The notes under the pieces are model-generated. The model did no database searches. It worked only from the letters and a program-made list of their open reading frames with translations, and had not been told where the DNA came from. Below, piece by piece: positions 44,184 through 57,545 of a stretch of DNA of 64,000 bases. Positions within the stretch are counted from its first letter, which is position 1. Each line of letters starts with the position of its first letter. Origin of the DNA: Adiantum capillus-veneris (lineage: Eukaryota; Streptophyta; Polypodiopsida; Polypodiales; Pteridaceae); assembly GCA_014529385.2 (NCBI GenBank), contig CM043943.1, positions 102,653,855-102,717,854 on the forward strand. Direction: 5' to 3'. Both the position numbers and the translations under genes were made by a program.

Positions 44184-45639
44184 ATAGCGGTTTTTTTAAA
44201 CACTTAGCTATACACTATGTTGCACATGAGTATATACCTCTTTGCCATGAGAGATAGTAACGTTTCTTGCCCTATACTTGGCTAAGTTTTGGGAGAAAAC
44301 ATATTTTTTAATATGCTTTTTTGTATATTAATTTGCTAAATTCCTGTGCTTTGAAAATCATGTCTATCACATTTTAACTAGTCTAGAGTAATTATCCTTT
44401 TGCTTCCATAAGCAAATAGGGCTATAGATAGAAATTTTTGGTCATCTTTGAACAATTCTAAATGCATGGATAAGAGGGACATGGATGACAGCTATTGGGT
44501 CTGTCCTATACTTGTATTCCATGACTAAACAAAAATATTGATGATTTTTTTATTTGCATGATGGCTGCAGGTAAGGAATCCGACATCTTTTATCTTGGGA
44601 TTTAAATGTTGTTCAACCAGACTAAGCAAGAAACATTTATCACTGCTATTTTAATTTTCTCTTCTAATATTTAATTGCACATCAAAATTCTATTTCAAAT
44701 ATACATAGGCTAAATGGAAAAAATGTATGTACACATTTTTATTTGCCTTTGTCAACTCTCCTTTTTGTTTGCATGATGTTTGCATTTTATCTTTGGAATC
44801 AAAAGCTCTTCAACCAGACTAACTAGGAAACTTCTACTACTGCTACTTAATTTTTTCTTCTTAGATGTAATTAAAACATCAAAATTCTATTCCAAATGTA
44901 CATGTATTTAATGAAAAAAATGTATGGACTCATTTTTATTACCTTTGTCAATTCTCCTTTTAAATTATATTGTTCAAGTTGTGAATAAGATATATAGATT
45001 AATACTCCAACACATATAGACACATGGACATAAATTGACCTATCAATTTAGGACCAAGGGATTGACAAAGCTACATTAATATTAGAAATCTAGGTTTTTG
45101 ACTTAGATTCTAATAGGGATACATACACACATTCATAATATCCTCAGGTTGACTGGTTTAAAGGTCGTATGTATTACCATCTTACTCTTTTTACTTTCCT
45201 TTTTCTTAGGTATCTCACCACTGCAAATATATTGCCCAAATGCGGATCCTTAATACCCCAAAAACCTAGAAGCTATCAATGAAAAACTAAGAATGGTTCG
45301 TGCCAAAATTTACAAACATAACCCTAGACTGTCTTTGATTGACCTATAAATAGATACAGACCCTTTTGTGCTAGGGCTGCCCAAAAAAAAAAAACTATTG
45401 GTTGTATATACTACTTTGTCTCTAATTTATGTTGATCTCTCTATTTTGAGAATGACTCTTGTGCCCTCGGGATGGAATTTCCTGTCGAGCTCACTTTTTC
45501 TAAAGCAAGTATTTATGTCTCACGTTGCATTGAGGATGCAACATCTTCTAAACTTATTGTTGGATCTACACATATAGTATGTTATCTTTATTGCAACTTC
45601 TTTCTTTCAATGATTGGATTAAGCTCCTAGCCACTCTTG

Positions 45640-46560
45640 TGAAAAACAAGAAAGAAGGACTTGAACTCTTAGAAGAAGAATTAAAGCAATTTCCTCTTCT
45701 TCAAAAAATTCACACATAATCACTTGCTACCTTCTCCTCCTCAGGTAGAGAGCTAACTAATTTTCTTAAAAAGTTGTGTGGACTTAACCCGGCCTTCTTT
45801 ACTACACCAACAACTCCATTTGTCAATGTGTCAAGCAATATTTTTAGTCGCAATGATCCTGCGGTTCTAGAAGCAGTTAAGAATTTCCAACAGGATTTAT
45901 GCTCTCTTAATGAGTCTACATTTTTGGAAATGGTTCTTAAAGCCTCAAACTGTTTTCCTTTTCTTCCTCCAAAACAAATTGAGGTAGAAGGGGCAAGTGT
46001 GGACAATCAACTATGGACCCTACCCAACAAAGTTTTTTCGGCTTCTATTCACTTGAATCTTGGATTTTTAAAGCCAATTTACTTGCTGCCTGCATGGATG
46101 AATGTCGGGTTCATATTCTTAAAGGCACTCAATTCTTTGATAAGGAGAGTTAATCAATGCTCCTTTTGCCATGAATTTTTTGGATCCTACCAAATGCTCC
46201 ACTAATATTGGGATTTGTGGATGCACAAAAGGTATTATGGCCTTTTCTAAGCCAAATGCAGACTACTACTCAAATTCTATTTGGAATATTTACAGGCCTT
46301 ACATCAAATGTGCTTGTAAGTTCCTCTACAACAAAGTTGCATGCGAGTCTAGTATCATTTGGTTTGATCATGCGTTTTGGTATATACTTAATCACTTGTA
46401 GTTATTATTTCCAGACAAAGCTGCTTGGCTTGGGAGACAAGCTCGTAACCTGGTTTTAGCACAGATTGCATTCATTTGCTTTCGCAACATAATGCTGGAA
46501 GTTCTCAAAGAGCTTAAAGAGGATGAATCGGGAACTTTTTTGACATCATATGGCAATTAA
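45640..46560 (+). pseudogene. Penelope-like copy 1: N-terminal ORF
   Basis: Frames read ELTNFLKKLCGLNPAFF, DPAVLEAVKNFQQDLCSLNE, PPKQIEVEGASVDNQLWTLPN and, after a frame change, TGLTSNVLVS / YIKCACKFLYNKVACESSII with WFDHAFWYILNHL. The same order and motifs occur in copy 2 at 61531-62320 (LCGLNPSFV, ALEAVKEFQSNLCFLND, VKCACRFLDPKASCESSIM, WFDHAIWFILNHL). Conservation of protein between two diverged DNA copies shows that this was real coding sequence. The Cys/His/Trp-rich WFDHA region is distinctive but unknown to me. Confidence 0.55.
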
Positions 46561-47906
46561 AAAGGAGTTAAAACTCTTCTTGGTCTACTTCCACCCAATA
46601 TGGAGGAAGAATCTACCCCATCCCTAAAAAAACCTATTTCTTTGACTAACACTGCTAATTCGCTTACTTGTTTTTTGACTCCCTCTGTTACTTCTAGTTC
46701 TAGCTTTGACAGAGGAAAGACCAAAAGTTATACCAGTAGAGGGAGAGCACAAGATCTTTTTGATATGCGATTGTATTATTTTCAGGTAATTACCAACTTG
46801 GCAGGCAAGAAGATTTTGAGTAGTAATAAGAAGGAGGCTCAAAACAAGGCTTTTGTGCATTGTCTTTTTGTGAACAAAATTTTGGAATTATACCCACCTA
46901 AATACATTTTTTTGGAAATCTTTCATGAGCATTTTGATAATACTACCCTACTTAATAGTGCTATGTTTGGATGGCAGTACACAAATCCACTAAGAAATTG
47001 GTTCTACAATACTGACTTTTTAAGACCACATCACACCTACTTGTAAGTGCATTAACCACAGGATTAAATCATATTCCCCTTCCTTCACTTAACCTTCAGT
47101 TAGCTTTTGTTGCCCTTCTTAATTGCTTAATTGACTTGGTTAATAAACTCCAACTCGAGTCAGAGGTGATCCACACCCTCTCTCAACTACTTTTACACAC
47201 CTTTTTGAACAAAGTAGTAAACCTGAACCCACGATGGCTTAGTAATGAAACAACTTGGTATACTCTTGATATATTCAAAAAAATTAGAGAGCTTGCATCT
47301 AAATTCTTTATTGTGGGACTGGACAAGGATGGAAATACTGCCACAATTATATGTAAAGAGCTGGTGCACTGAGCAGCACTAGATAGATTAATTGGTGACA
47401 AATTCTTCATCTCTTCTATTAACCATATGATACTGGGATTCTACTTACAAAACAACTTCAAGAACTAGGTTATAATCTGGCTAGCAAAAAACTACCTGTA
47501 CTCTTTCCCACTTACAAAGCAGACAAACATAAATTAAAATGGATTTCAAATGCCTCAATTGGAATTTATACAAAAAATTACAGATTGCATGGCTAAATGT
47601 CTTAATTTAGTCTTGATAGAACTAGAATACCATTGTGTCACTAAACAAAAAACAAAGAGTTTCTCAAGATCAACCACAATCCATTTTGGATTATTAAAAA
47701 TAGTACCGAGCTATTCTTAAACCTCCCAAAAAAGATTACACAAATCTATACAACAAACATTACACAATGCTATGAAAATATTCCCATTTTTGGACCTATT
47801 GGTTTACTCTCTGTCTTAGAAGAGCTGATAGATCTCGTCTTTAAAAATAGAGCAAAAAAATATTACCATGCTATCTCTCTCATTAAGGAACCTACTTGGG
47901 TTAAAA

Positions 47907-47973
<67 letters not shown>

Positions 47974-48525
47974 TCACTGCCCCTTATCACTTTAAGCAAA
48001 TGAAATTAATAATTCACCTCCATTGGCTTGTCAACAATTGCTTTATCCAACTAGGAACATTTTTTTTAAAACAACAAAAAGGAGTTCCTATGGGATTCTG
48101 TTGTTCATCGGTACTATGTAATCTTTACTTAGCTTACTTTGAATAAAAATGGTATATCAAACAATTACAAAACTGTAAAAGACAAAAAAATCTCATATAA
48201 TATATACATACTGCAAGATATATGGATGATATTCTTAGCCTGAACAATAGATTTTTCAAAGGATAACTTATGGACGTTTACCCCCTAGATGTGCTTAAAA
48301 TAGAAGACACATCTGACACAATTATTTCACTAGATGGAGAATCTTTTACAACTAGTACAACCTACTTGACTTAAAAAATTACTCTATTGGAAGCATATAT
48401 TGGAGAATTTACAACAAGGTATAGTTGGAACTGAGATAAAGTTTAATTTATTACAATTGACTTTATTAAAAAAAAAGTAATCGTCCTTACAAAAATGTGA
48501 TTAATACTTGCTTAGGAATTGTACC
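46561..48525 (+). pseudogene. Penelope-like copy 1: reverse transcriptase, truncated
   Basis: After an RG-rich linker (SSSFDRGKTKSYTSRGRAQD) and an acceptor-like ATTATTTTCAG at 46785, the sequence reads WLSNETTWYTLDIFKKI and VGLDKDGNTATIICKELVH. RT motifs follow: LPVLFPTYKADKHKLKWIS (compare the PLE LPK.HK...R), NPFWIIKNSTELFLNLP, NITQCYENIP (motif A, near 47766), QQKGVPMGFC (near 48079) and ARYMDDILSLNN (YMDD at 48219-48230), then YPLDVLKIEDTSDT. These fit Penelope-like RTs better than LTR or LINE RTs. The motif A Asp is Asn here. A (CA)n run of about 60 bp sits in the frame at about 47908-47967. The RT is cut at 48525 by the next promoter block, so any GIY-YIG domain is missing. Confidence 0.6.
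47908..47967. repeat. (CA)n inside the RT coding region
   Basis: About 30 CA units replace the segment between RT motifs A and B of Penelope-like copy 1. Confidence 0.95.
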
Positions 48526-49535
<1,010 letters not shown>

Positions 49536-49979
49536 AAAACCAACCTTGAATCATTAATCAAGGGCTATTGATTTTATAAAATTCTGGTTAATACTTGGCC
49601 TTACGATTTTTAGGGACATTTACACAAGTTTTACCACAAATGCTTCAAATTTTGATATGAAAACTAGAGAGAAAAGATTTACTTCTTGACAAGAAAGTTT
49701 TTTTCTCCATTGTAATGTTCAATCTCCCATAACTTTGCTACTTGTGCAATGGGGATTTGGAAAAATATCATGTATTGGAACCACATATAGCAAATTATTA
49801 CCTTTTACGGTAAGGTGCAAGGAAAAGCAATTACAGTATTTTGCAGATAAGCCAAAGCCATGCTGAGCTTTGCTAGATTGTTTATAGCAGACACACCATT
49901 ATTTCACTCAAACAATGAAAGACGATGAGTTTTCTTGTCATCTACACACATTCGTTTCCGCCCCCCCCCCCCCCCCACA

Positions 49980-50016
<37 letters not shown>

Positions 50017-51616
50017 CTATCCACGTTTACACAAGAAGTTTTGGACAAATGCTCACAATAATTCCCACATTGTGGCTTACCTCAACATCACGAGTTTTTT
50101 TGAGGGAGGCACCACATACTTAGCTAGGTACGATTGGGGCCAGGGGACCGCCGGCCCCGATGGGGGGGTGTGGTGGTCCCTTGCCCCCAATCGTACCTAG
50201 CTAGGTATGTGGTGCCTCTTGAGTAGAAGCTCATGATGTTATGCATTGTATGAAAAACATTGAAAAAGACTCCGTTTTCCTACATGAGAATATTTCTAAA
50301 TCTTCTTGTGTTACACGACATATTTTCTAGCCTAACAAAAACGGAAAGGTACTGGCCTACTCGCTGAAATAGAAAAGGGCCGTCTACGTTAGCTCTCGAT
50401 ACTTTGAGAGTTTCGCTTCAAAAAAGGCAAGTCAATTTTAAGTTAAAATACCTTTGCAACCAGTGAGCACACATTGCTTTTGCTTAAGCACTTGGTCTCC
50501 CCCCATCGTTGTATACAGTGTGTACGCCTCTTAAAGTCTAGAGACTTGGTCTAGACTTGGCAAAATTGTTGGTGGGCACACGGTCCTGGAGCTTGCAAAA
50601 TACAAATTTATTTTACGCCAACTCTCATGGTGGAAATATGAATGGATTTCGAAGCCGTGGATTCTTCCTCCTCTACTCACGTGGAAAACTTTGTCTTTTT
50701 TGCATAATTTTTTGTTATTTCCCTTCGTGAGGAAGTATATTCATTTACTTAAGTGTATAATTCTAATTGAATAATATTATTTTTTGGGAAATTTAGTATT
50801 TCTTGACGTGAAATACAAAGTGTTATTAACGGGTTTTCACTTACATACGGTCATAAAAGCTAGTTTTATAGCGAAATAACTTCTGCTTACTATCATAGAC
50901 ATGACAATTTGGTTACTGATGCAAAATACTCTGCATAAAGAGTATTAAAGCATCCTTTTGTCAAAAGACGGTTTTGTATGAGAAGAACTAACCCTTGAGA
51001 ACGTCATGTCTGCCAGCATTAAAAGGAACTCTACAAGAATAGTTGTTAAATTCTAAACTATGTGAGATAATAGCGTTTTTTTTAATACTCAGCTATACAC
51101 TATTCTGCACATGAGTATCTCTTTGCCATGAGGGATAGTAACATTTCTTACCCTATACTTGGCTAAGTTTTGGGAGAAAAAACATATTTTTTAATATACT
51201 TTTTTGCATACTAATTTGCTAGATTGTGTGCTCTAAGAATCGTCTGTATAACATTCTAAGTAGTGTAGAGTAATTATCCTTGCTGCCATAATCAAATAGG
51301 GCTTTAGATAGAAATTTTTGGTCATCTTTGAACATTTTTGAATGCATAGATAAGAGGGACATGGATGACAACTATCGAGTCCTTCCTATACCTGAATTTC
51401 ATGACTAATCAAAAATGCTGATGATTTGTTTGTTTGCATGATGGCTGCAGGTAAGGATTCCGACCTCTTTTATCTTTGGATTCAAATGCTGTTCAACTAG
51501 ACTAAGTAGGAAACATTTATTGCTGCTATTTTATTTTTCTCTTCTTAGATGTAATTACACATCAAAATTCTATTTGAAATGTACATAGATTAAATGGAAA
51601 AAATGTATGTACACTT
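49536..51616 (+). repeat. Leader of a third Penelope-like copy, 3'-truncated
   Basis: It matches the copy 1 leader from AAAACCAACCTTGAAT to TTAAATGGAAAAAATGTATG, including the donor CTGCAG|GTAAGGA near 51450. It ends at 51616 before a CT run and a LINE, so no ORF remains. It contains a MITE at 50030 and C/CA runs at 49962-50012. Confidence 0.65.
50030..50310. mobile_element. Foldback MITE, 3-bp TSD (TTA)
   Basis: CACAAGAAG...CTTCTTGTG with TTA on both sides (50027-50029 and 50311-50313). Long inverted arms include GGCACCACATACTTAGCTAG and a partner GTACCTAGCTAGGTATGTGG around a GC-rich loop. It is the most complete foldback of the family in this window. Confidence 0.75.
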
Positions 51617-51651
51617 CTTCTCTTTTTGAATCATTTGATTGAAGTTGTACA

Positions 51652-51718
<67 letters not shown>
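51652..51718. repeat. (CT)n microsatellite
   Basis: About 33 CT units next to the 3' end of the minus-strand LINE. Confidence 0.95.
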
Positions 51719-51719
<1 letters not shown>

Positions 51720-51734
51720 TTTTGTAAGTCTTTT

Positions 51735-54700
51735 TCGATAGAATTTACACATGGGAAACCTCAAAGCGAGAAAAACCCACAAAAAGAAAGGGATACAAAA
51801 AGCAGAGCACTATGAGGCTTTGAAGGCTAGAAACAATCAAAGTAAATCCTGTAGGCATCAAGAGTGATGTCTCTAGCATCATGAGCGAAATGCAGCGCTT
51901 GACCAAGAGATAATTTGAAATATGGAAAGGAGTCAACACAAGTGCCTTGGAACATTAAGGATTTCCTATGGTGCGAGATTGCCCACAAAATCCAAAATTT
52001 GACCCACGTAAAGAACCCAACAAACTGAGATTGCGGTTATTGGAGCATCCCAAGAAGCCAAAACCGTCTGTGAAAAGCACCGGAAGGAAAATGTAGCCAA
52101 AGAGCAATTGACACTTGCTGAATGAAGGCTCTGGAGTGGCGAAAACCCCACAATAAGTGTGGCATGGTCTCCTCAGCTTCAAGGCATCTTAGGTGGCGGG
52201 AAGGCGCAATATGCCATGCATGTAATACACTACCAATAGGTAGAGCTCCCACCAAGTAGCACCACAAGAAAACACATTCCTTCAAAGGTAAATGACTATG
52301 CCATATGCAAGACAATGTGTGTTGCCACCATAAGGATGACTCGAAAAGCAACCACACTAATTACCATGATGCACAATCCATACATCAAACTGTAGGATGG
52401 CATGAACATTGCCAGCTAAAATGTAGTCCAATTTAGTAGTAGCCAGATTCCAATCAGAGAAGCAGGAGTCCACATCCAAAGGCGGAATGGGTGAGTGATC
52501 AACAAGCATCCTTTGAATTTCCCGCCAGAGAGGACAATAGTGAGGACCCAACCAAAAGTGGGGCACTGCATCAACCAACAAAAGAACATAACCTGAGTCA
52601 TCAATTATCTGATGTACCTAGCAAATTCCTTTTTGGGAAAGAAAATATGCTTGGCAAGGAGATCGTTGAACCAAAGTCAAAGTGAAGGCCCTACTCCAAT
52701 GAGACTCTCCAAACAAAGGGAGTTACTCACAGAGGATTGTCCACCATGCCATGCCAAATGCAAAGTGACAATTTTCCAATCAACAATGAGAGAAGAAGTA
52801 AAGTGACATCCAGAAATGTGTCCTTCAAGCTTCCCAAAAACAACATCCCGATAAGTTGGTTTCCAATGAACAAAAGATGGGGTGATAATGTGTGTACACA
52901 AATGTGTGACCATGAGAGCCCAGGGTTGCTACTGCTCCACCAAAATTGGCAACAACATAGTTTTCCAATACAAAACATGATGTCGCAAGTCCAAAATATT
53001 CAACCCTCCAAGCCGCTTGGGAGAGCATAACTTGTCCATAGATAAAAGCAAAAGACCCTTTGTGCTAGAGGAGGTCTGCCACAAATGCTCTAAAATATTA
53101 GACATGAGGGACTGCAAGTGCAAGTGAGACTAGAATAGCAAAGGCACGTAAAACTGCACATAAGCCACAAGGATGCATCGGAAAATCTTGAGATGCACAT
53201 GTAGTGGCCACGTGGACAAATTTGAATAATTTAACTTGGAATGTAGATGTTGGAGCACCCAATCCAGTTTTTGCATAGCCGATACATTCCAACCTAGCGG
53301 ATAACCCAAATGGTGAACCACAATGTGTGGAGGAACAATCTCCCCAGACCACAATATCTTATGCTAGTCACACTCTTTCAGAGGCAATAGCTTGGATTTA
53401 TGAAAATTAACTTTGAGACCTGCTGTCAATCCAAACAAGTGGAGTATGCATGGTTTGTTGTACATCATCATAAGGATTATGAGGCATAAACAAAGAGTCA
53501 TCCCATAGGCCTGACCACAACAAAATTCCATCTAGAAGGTAATGTCAGGCCATGTAATCTACCAGTGGAAGTCAAGGAATCCAAATACATAAACAAGGGG
53601 TGAGTAACGATCGTATAAAGCAAAGAACTAAGAGGGCATCCCTGCTTACTGATTGTCCCAAAGGCCAAGATTATGTGAGAGATCCATCCAACAAGCCTGC
53701 AGAAGTGCTGTGTGCATACAAGAAAAGCACGACACGGGATAGCCTAGGCCCAAATCCCAAGTGTTGCATGGTATCCGCAATGTAATCGGAAAGAACAATA
53801 TTAAATGCCTTTTCGATGTCAACCTGCATAACCAAGACATTCTGTCACGTGTATTTTGCATATTCCATACCAATGATGACATTCACGAGGTTATCAATAA
53901 TTTGACGATAATCCTAGTAAAACAAGAAAAATTCCATCCTAACTTGGAGCTCTCCATCAGCCCAAATCAAGCAAGATCAGTGAAAACAACTTCCAAGTCT
54001 TGAGCCTGCTGCATTGAAAGAATGGGAGGAACATGTGATAGAAACATGTTACGTGCTTGGCCAGCTTCTCTCATGGGGGAAGAAGGGGCCTCAAAAATCT
54101 TGCCATAATGAGAGTGTAGGGCTAGTGCTAGCTTCCATAAAGTGGAGGTCCACTCCCCTGATGGTAATTTAATTCTCTATATAGTTTGAGAGTGCAGCCT
54201 AGAGTGATGCAAATGCTGGAAGAATTGCTTAGAAGCACATCCTTTATCTGCAAAAGCCTGTTGACAAGCTCGAGTCTTCCATTTGGCCAATTTCCTCTCA
54301 TCATTGTGCTATAACATAGTGCAAGCAGAAAGAAACTCAGTCATTTGAGTGTCACTAAGAGAAGAATGATTAGCCAAGTGCATCAATCTATTGCAAGTAT
54401 CTGTTGCATGTTTAACCTGTTCCCTTAATTAAACAAATAATCCCTGTCATAATCTTGAATAACACATTGAACATGCATAACAAAGCAAAATCATGCTATG
54501 TCTGTATCAACATATATCTGAGAGATCAAAGGCAATATGATATCCAAAATCATAGCGCAAAAAAGCTCATGTTGGAGATAAGCATTATTGACATGCAAAA
54601 GTCTCTTCGTGGGTAGGTAGTCATTGACATCAAAAGAGCCAAAATGAAGTTTCAAACATGCGATAAAATGATCCGAAAGACACATAGCATAATCAATCCT

Positions 54701-54957
54701 CATCTCATATACAAAGTCATCATACTGTTGCATGTGAAAAAGATACCAGCAATCCAGTCGAGCGCGATACATAGATTGAGCATTATGTTGAAAAGTGAAT
54801 CTTGGATCAACCGCATGCAAAAAGGGCCACAAATCAAGCCCATTACATGTCAACATAAACCGATCCCATGATTGCTGTTCCATATAAAGCATGTGAGAAT
54901 GCCCAATAATATTATCTGCAAGTTTTGGTGCATTATTAAAATCCATACAATACGGAT
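51735..54957 (-). pseudogene. Plant LINE ORF2 remnant (endonuclease, RT, zf-RVT)
   Basis: Read on the minus strand from 54957: MDFNNAPKLADN is the end of the APE endonuclease (GDFN context), followed by WDRFMLTCNGLDLWP, PRFTFQHNAQSMYRARLD and SDHFIACLKLHF. RT pieces follow in 54000-53000 (LGLGYPVSCFSCMHTALLQ region, SPKRLGGLNILDLRHHVLYW). A zf-RVT-like segment (LPLKECVFLWCYLVGALP, EAEETMPHLLWGF) lies at 52357-52037. Many stops and frameshifts show that it is dead. The order fits a plant L1-type LINE. It terminates near the CT run that cuts the third Penelope-like leader. Confidence 0.75.
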
Positions 54958-57339
54958 GTTTAGGGTGTCATTTTGGCACTACATTTTTTCTGTGCGACAC
55001 TCACGTTGAGTTTTTGAAAATCTTCAACTCACAATCGCTGATCTCTACAAGGAAGTATAGATACAGCAATCAATTCCGACAGCATGGCGATCGGTAGTTC
55101 ACTTGTGTGGGTCTCCTGCTCTCTCTATAGCACTACAGAGTGTCTATGGACATACTATTTTGGGGTAAGACCCAACAGGTGATTGCTACATCACCCCATA
55201 GGTATTAAGGATCACAGTTTGATCTGCATTGAGGATCACAATTGATCTCTTCTAGTTATACTTTCAAGGAAAGAATTCCGCAATCTACCACGCAGTAGCA
55301 GACGAACACACTTTTCAAGTTGATTCCACTCAATCTGTACACGGTTAACTATGTTGGTTACCGTCATCTGCTAGTTGAGCAGTTTTTGCAATGCTGTTTG
55401 TTTTTTCAGGTAGGGGATGTGCTCCTCCCCATTTGAATACAGGTAAGTGAACATTATGTTCAAATCTCCAGGTATGCATCTATTGATTTGGTGTTATTCC
55501 ATTTTTAGTATGATTTGCTTGGTATTTCAAGACGTATAAGTACGCTTGAATGTTACAGAGTCATGCCAAGGGCATGTCGGCACAAAGTATTTTGGGCCAA
55601 GTAGCCAATCTATCTTTCTGCCTTATGCTATTATGAACCTACTTGTAGGGTTCAATTTGGCACATGTTGTCACATGGGATACAACATGGTCTAAGAACTC
55701 AAGGAGTTCGGTTTAGCCAGTGTGGAGCAATGAATGAGGGTCCCTCTCACTCCTGTTGTAAAGTGTTTAGAGATACCTCCACACACAAGTACATCTTGTA
55801 CTTGTAGTATTTTCTTTTTCAGACATCCTTAGTTGAGACATATTCCACATGTGGCGAATATGAGTCTCTGGGACTGACACTGGCGCCCCTATTTCAAATA
55901 TGTGTCACGACAAAGTCCCTAAGTGCTGGTCACATCTTTTTTCTAGACCATTCTTAGCACGACGTATCAGGAGCAATTTCGTGGCCAGAAATTGTCGGAT
56001 ACTTAGAATGACTTGTTAAGGTACAAGTATTGCTAAACAACATTACAGATGGTTGTTTACACATATAGCAAATGAAAAAGTTTCATTGTTTGTACCTACA
56101 CGTGATCATTGTTTCACCTTCTATTATGGTTCAGACATTTCAGCAAGGCTTGCAAAATATTGCAACTGAAAGTATTTACTTTCTTTTCAGAACTATTTAC
56201 AATCCTCTTTAATGTGTGCTAGGTGCATCACATTTGCCACAAGTTGAAGGCAAGGATCACCATGGATATACAGGTTCGGATTTGTTTTTGCTAAATGCAT
56301 GCACACTAGGTGTTATGGGCCCTAGTGTTTAGCAAAGGCTGATTTGGAATGGCTTGCATATTCCACAGGTTGTTGCTTATGAAGCATTTTGCACTCTATG
56401 TGCACTATCTCTATGAGATTACTTTTAAATCCACTAATCACCAATAAAGGTCATGGCTCGGTTTGGGCGTTTCTGGATTTTTTCAAGTTAACCACGATGG
56501 TTATTTCGGACATTGTTGATTCTTTACCAATGTTAAACACTACTGTGATTTCCCGTTTACCAGTCATCTGGGAAGACTGTCTGTAAACCGTGAGGAAAAC
56601 ACACCTCAGTATTGTCAGTTATCCAAGGGGATAGGCAGATTACAAAGAGTAATCTTGTGCCAAAGGATCTGCTAAGAGCATACGTTAACACAACGCATTT
56701 CTAAATAGATGATTTTCTCCCTATTCTAGAATTTGCTTAAGTACGATTTTCGACTTTGAACACCTCTTGTGGTGGGGTTGGAGATTGTGTCAATACTTTC
56801 ATACGTCAAGGACATACCAGGTGTGATGACAGAGCATGTTGGCAAATAACCTTCATTCAGGATGAACATGTAACGGACTGTTCAAGATACTCAAGCGAGT
56901 AGGAAATCTGGCTCACAACTACATGGAAAGTTACGCCAAGGTTTCCTTGCATTATTCCAGTACCTTCAGAAGATCTGAAAACTGGTTATGCCTTTGGACA
57001 AATCTTAGTTGTGGTTCCTCCTTTACAATACTCAAGTGAGTTATAAATGGAGTTACCATTTAAACCCAAGTGACTCTTAGTTGTGGTTACTCCTTTACAG
57101 CACTCAAGCGAGTTATAAATGGAGTTACCATTCAGACCCAAGTGGTTGCAAATGGACAACAATGTTGAAAATCAAGATATTCATCTTGGTTTCATTGAAC
57201 CTCCTCATTGCACCAATTATCGGTCATACAGACAACTGGCTCACTTATGGGACGTCAATAAAGAGAACACCAGTATTCTTAAGAAGATGTTACTACTTGT
57301 GTTTTCGAGGAGGAAAACTCTTCCTTAAGGGGGAAGTAG
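54958..57339. other. Insertion in the LINE without recognisable genes
   Basis: No convincing frame is present. A 70-bp direct duplication (CTTAGTTGTGGTTNCTCCTT...ACCCAAGTG) lies at about 57005-57145. The segment ends in a purine-rich AAGGGGGAAGTAG before an LTR-like start, so it is probably the non-coding interior of an LTR element. Confidence 0.4.
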
Positions 57340-57545
57340 TGTCAGGACACGGGTCCTGTACCCTAAGAACTAGGCTAGGCAAGGACTACGGCCAAGGGCC
57401 GGGCTAGGCAGTGTGGACAGGGGATCCGTCTAGGGCAAGGGGCTAGGAGCCCACCTATAAAGGGAGGTTGGGAGGAGGATCCAGTAGAGCCTAGTTGCCT
57501 AGTTTCTTACAAGAGGCTTCTCTTGTAACAACTTCCTTGTAAGAG
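57340..57545 (+). repeat. LTR-like sequence (TGTCAGGACACGGG...)
   Basis: It follows a polypurine-like tract and has a TATA-like CCTATAAAGGGAGG near 57454, typical of an LTR promoter. The end is uncertain and no second copy is present in the window. Confidence 0.45.

Larger units (their letters stand above)
42355..45209 (+). repeat. Leader region of Penelope-like copy 1 (paralogous to 49536-51616)
   Basis: The sequence from CAAAACCAACCTTGAAT onward matches 49536-51616 in order, interrupted here by MITEs and a solo LTR. Shared blocks include CTCCATTGTAATGTTCAATC, TGCTGAGCTTTGCTAG, TAAAGCATCCTTTTGTC and CATGATGGCTGCAG|GTAAGGA. The last is a strong splice donor at 44571, with an acceptor TTTTTCTTAG at 45209. 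It is untranslated as far as I can see. Confidence 0.65.
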
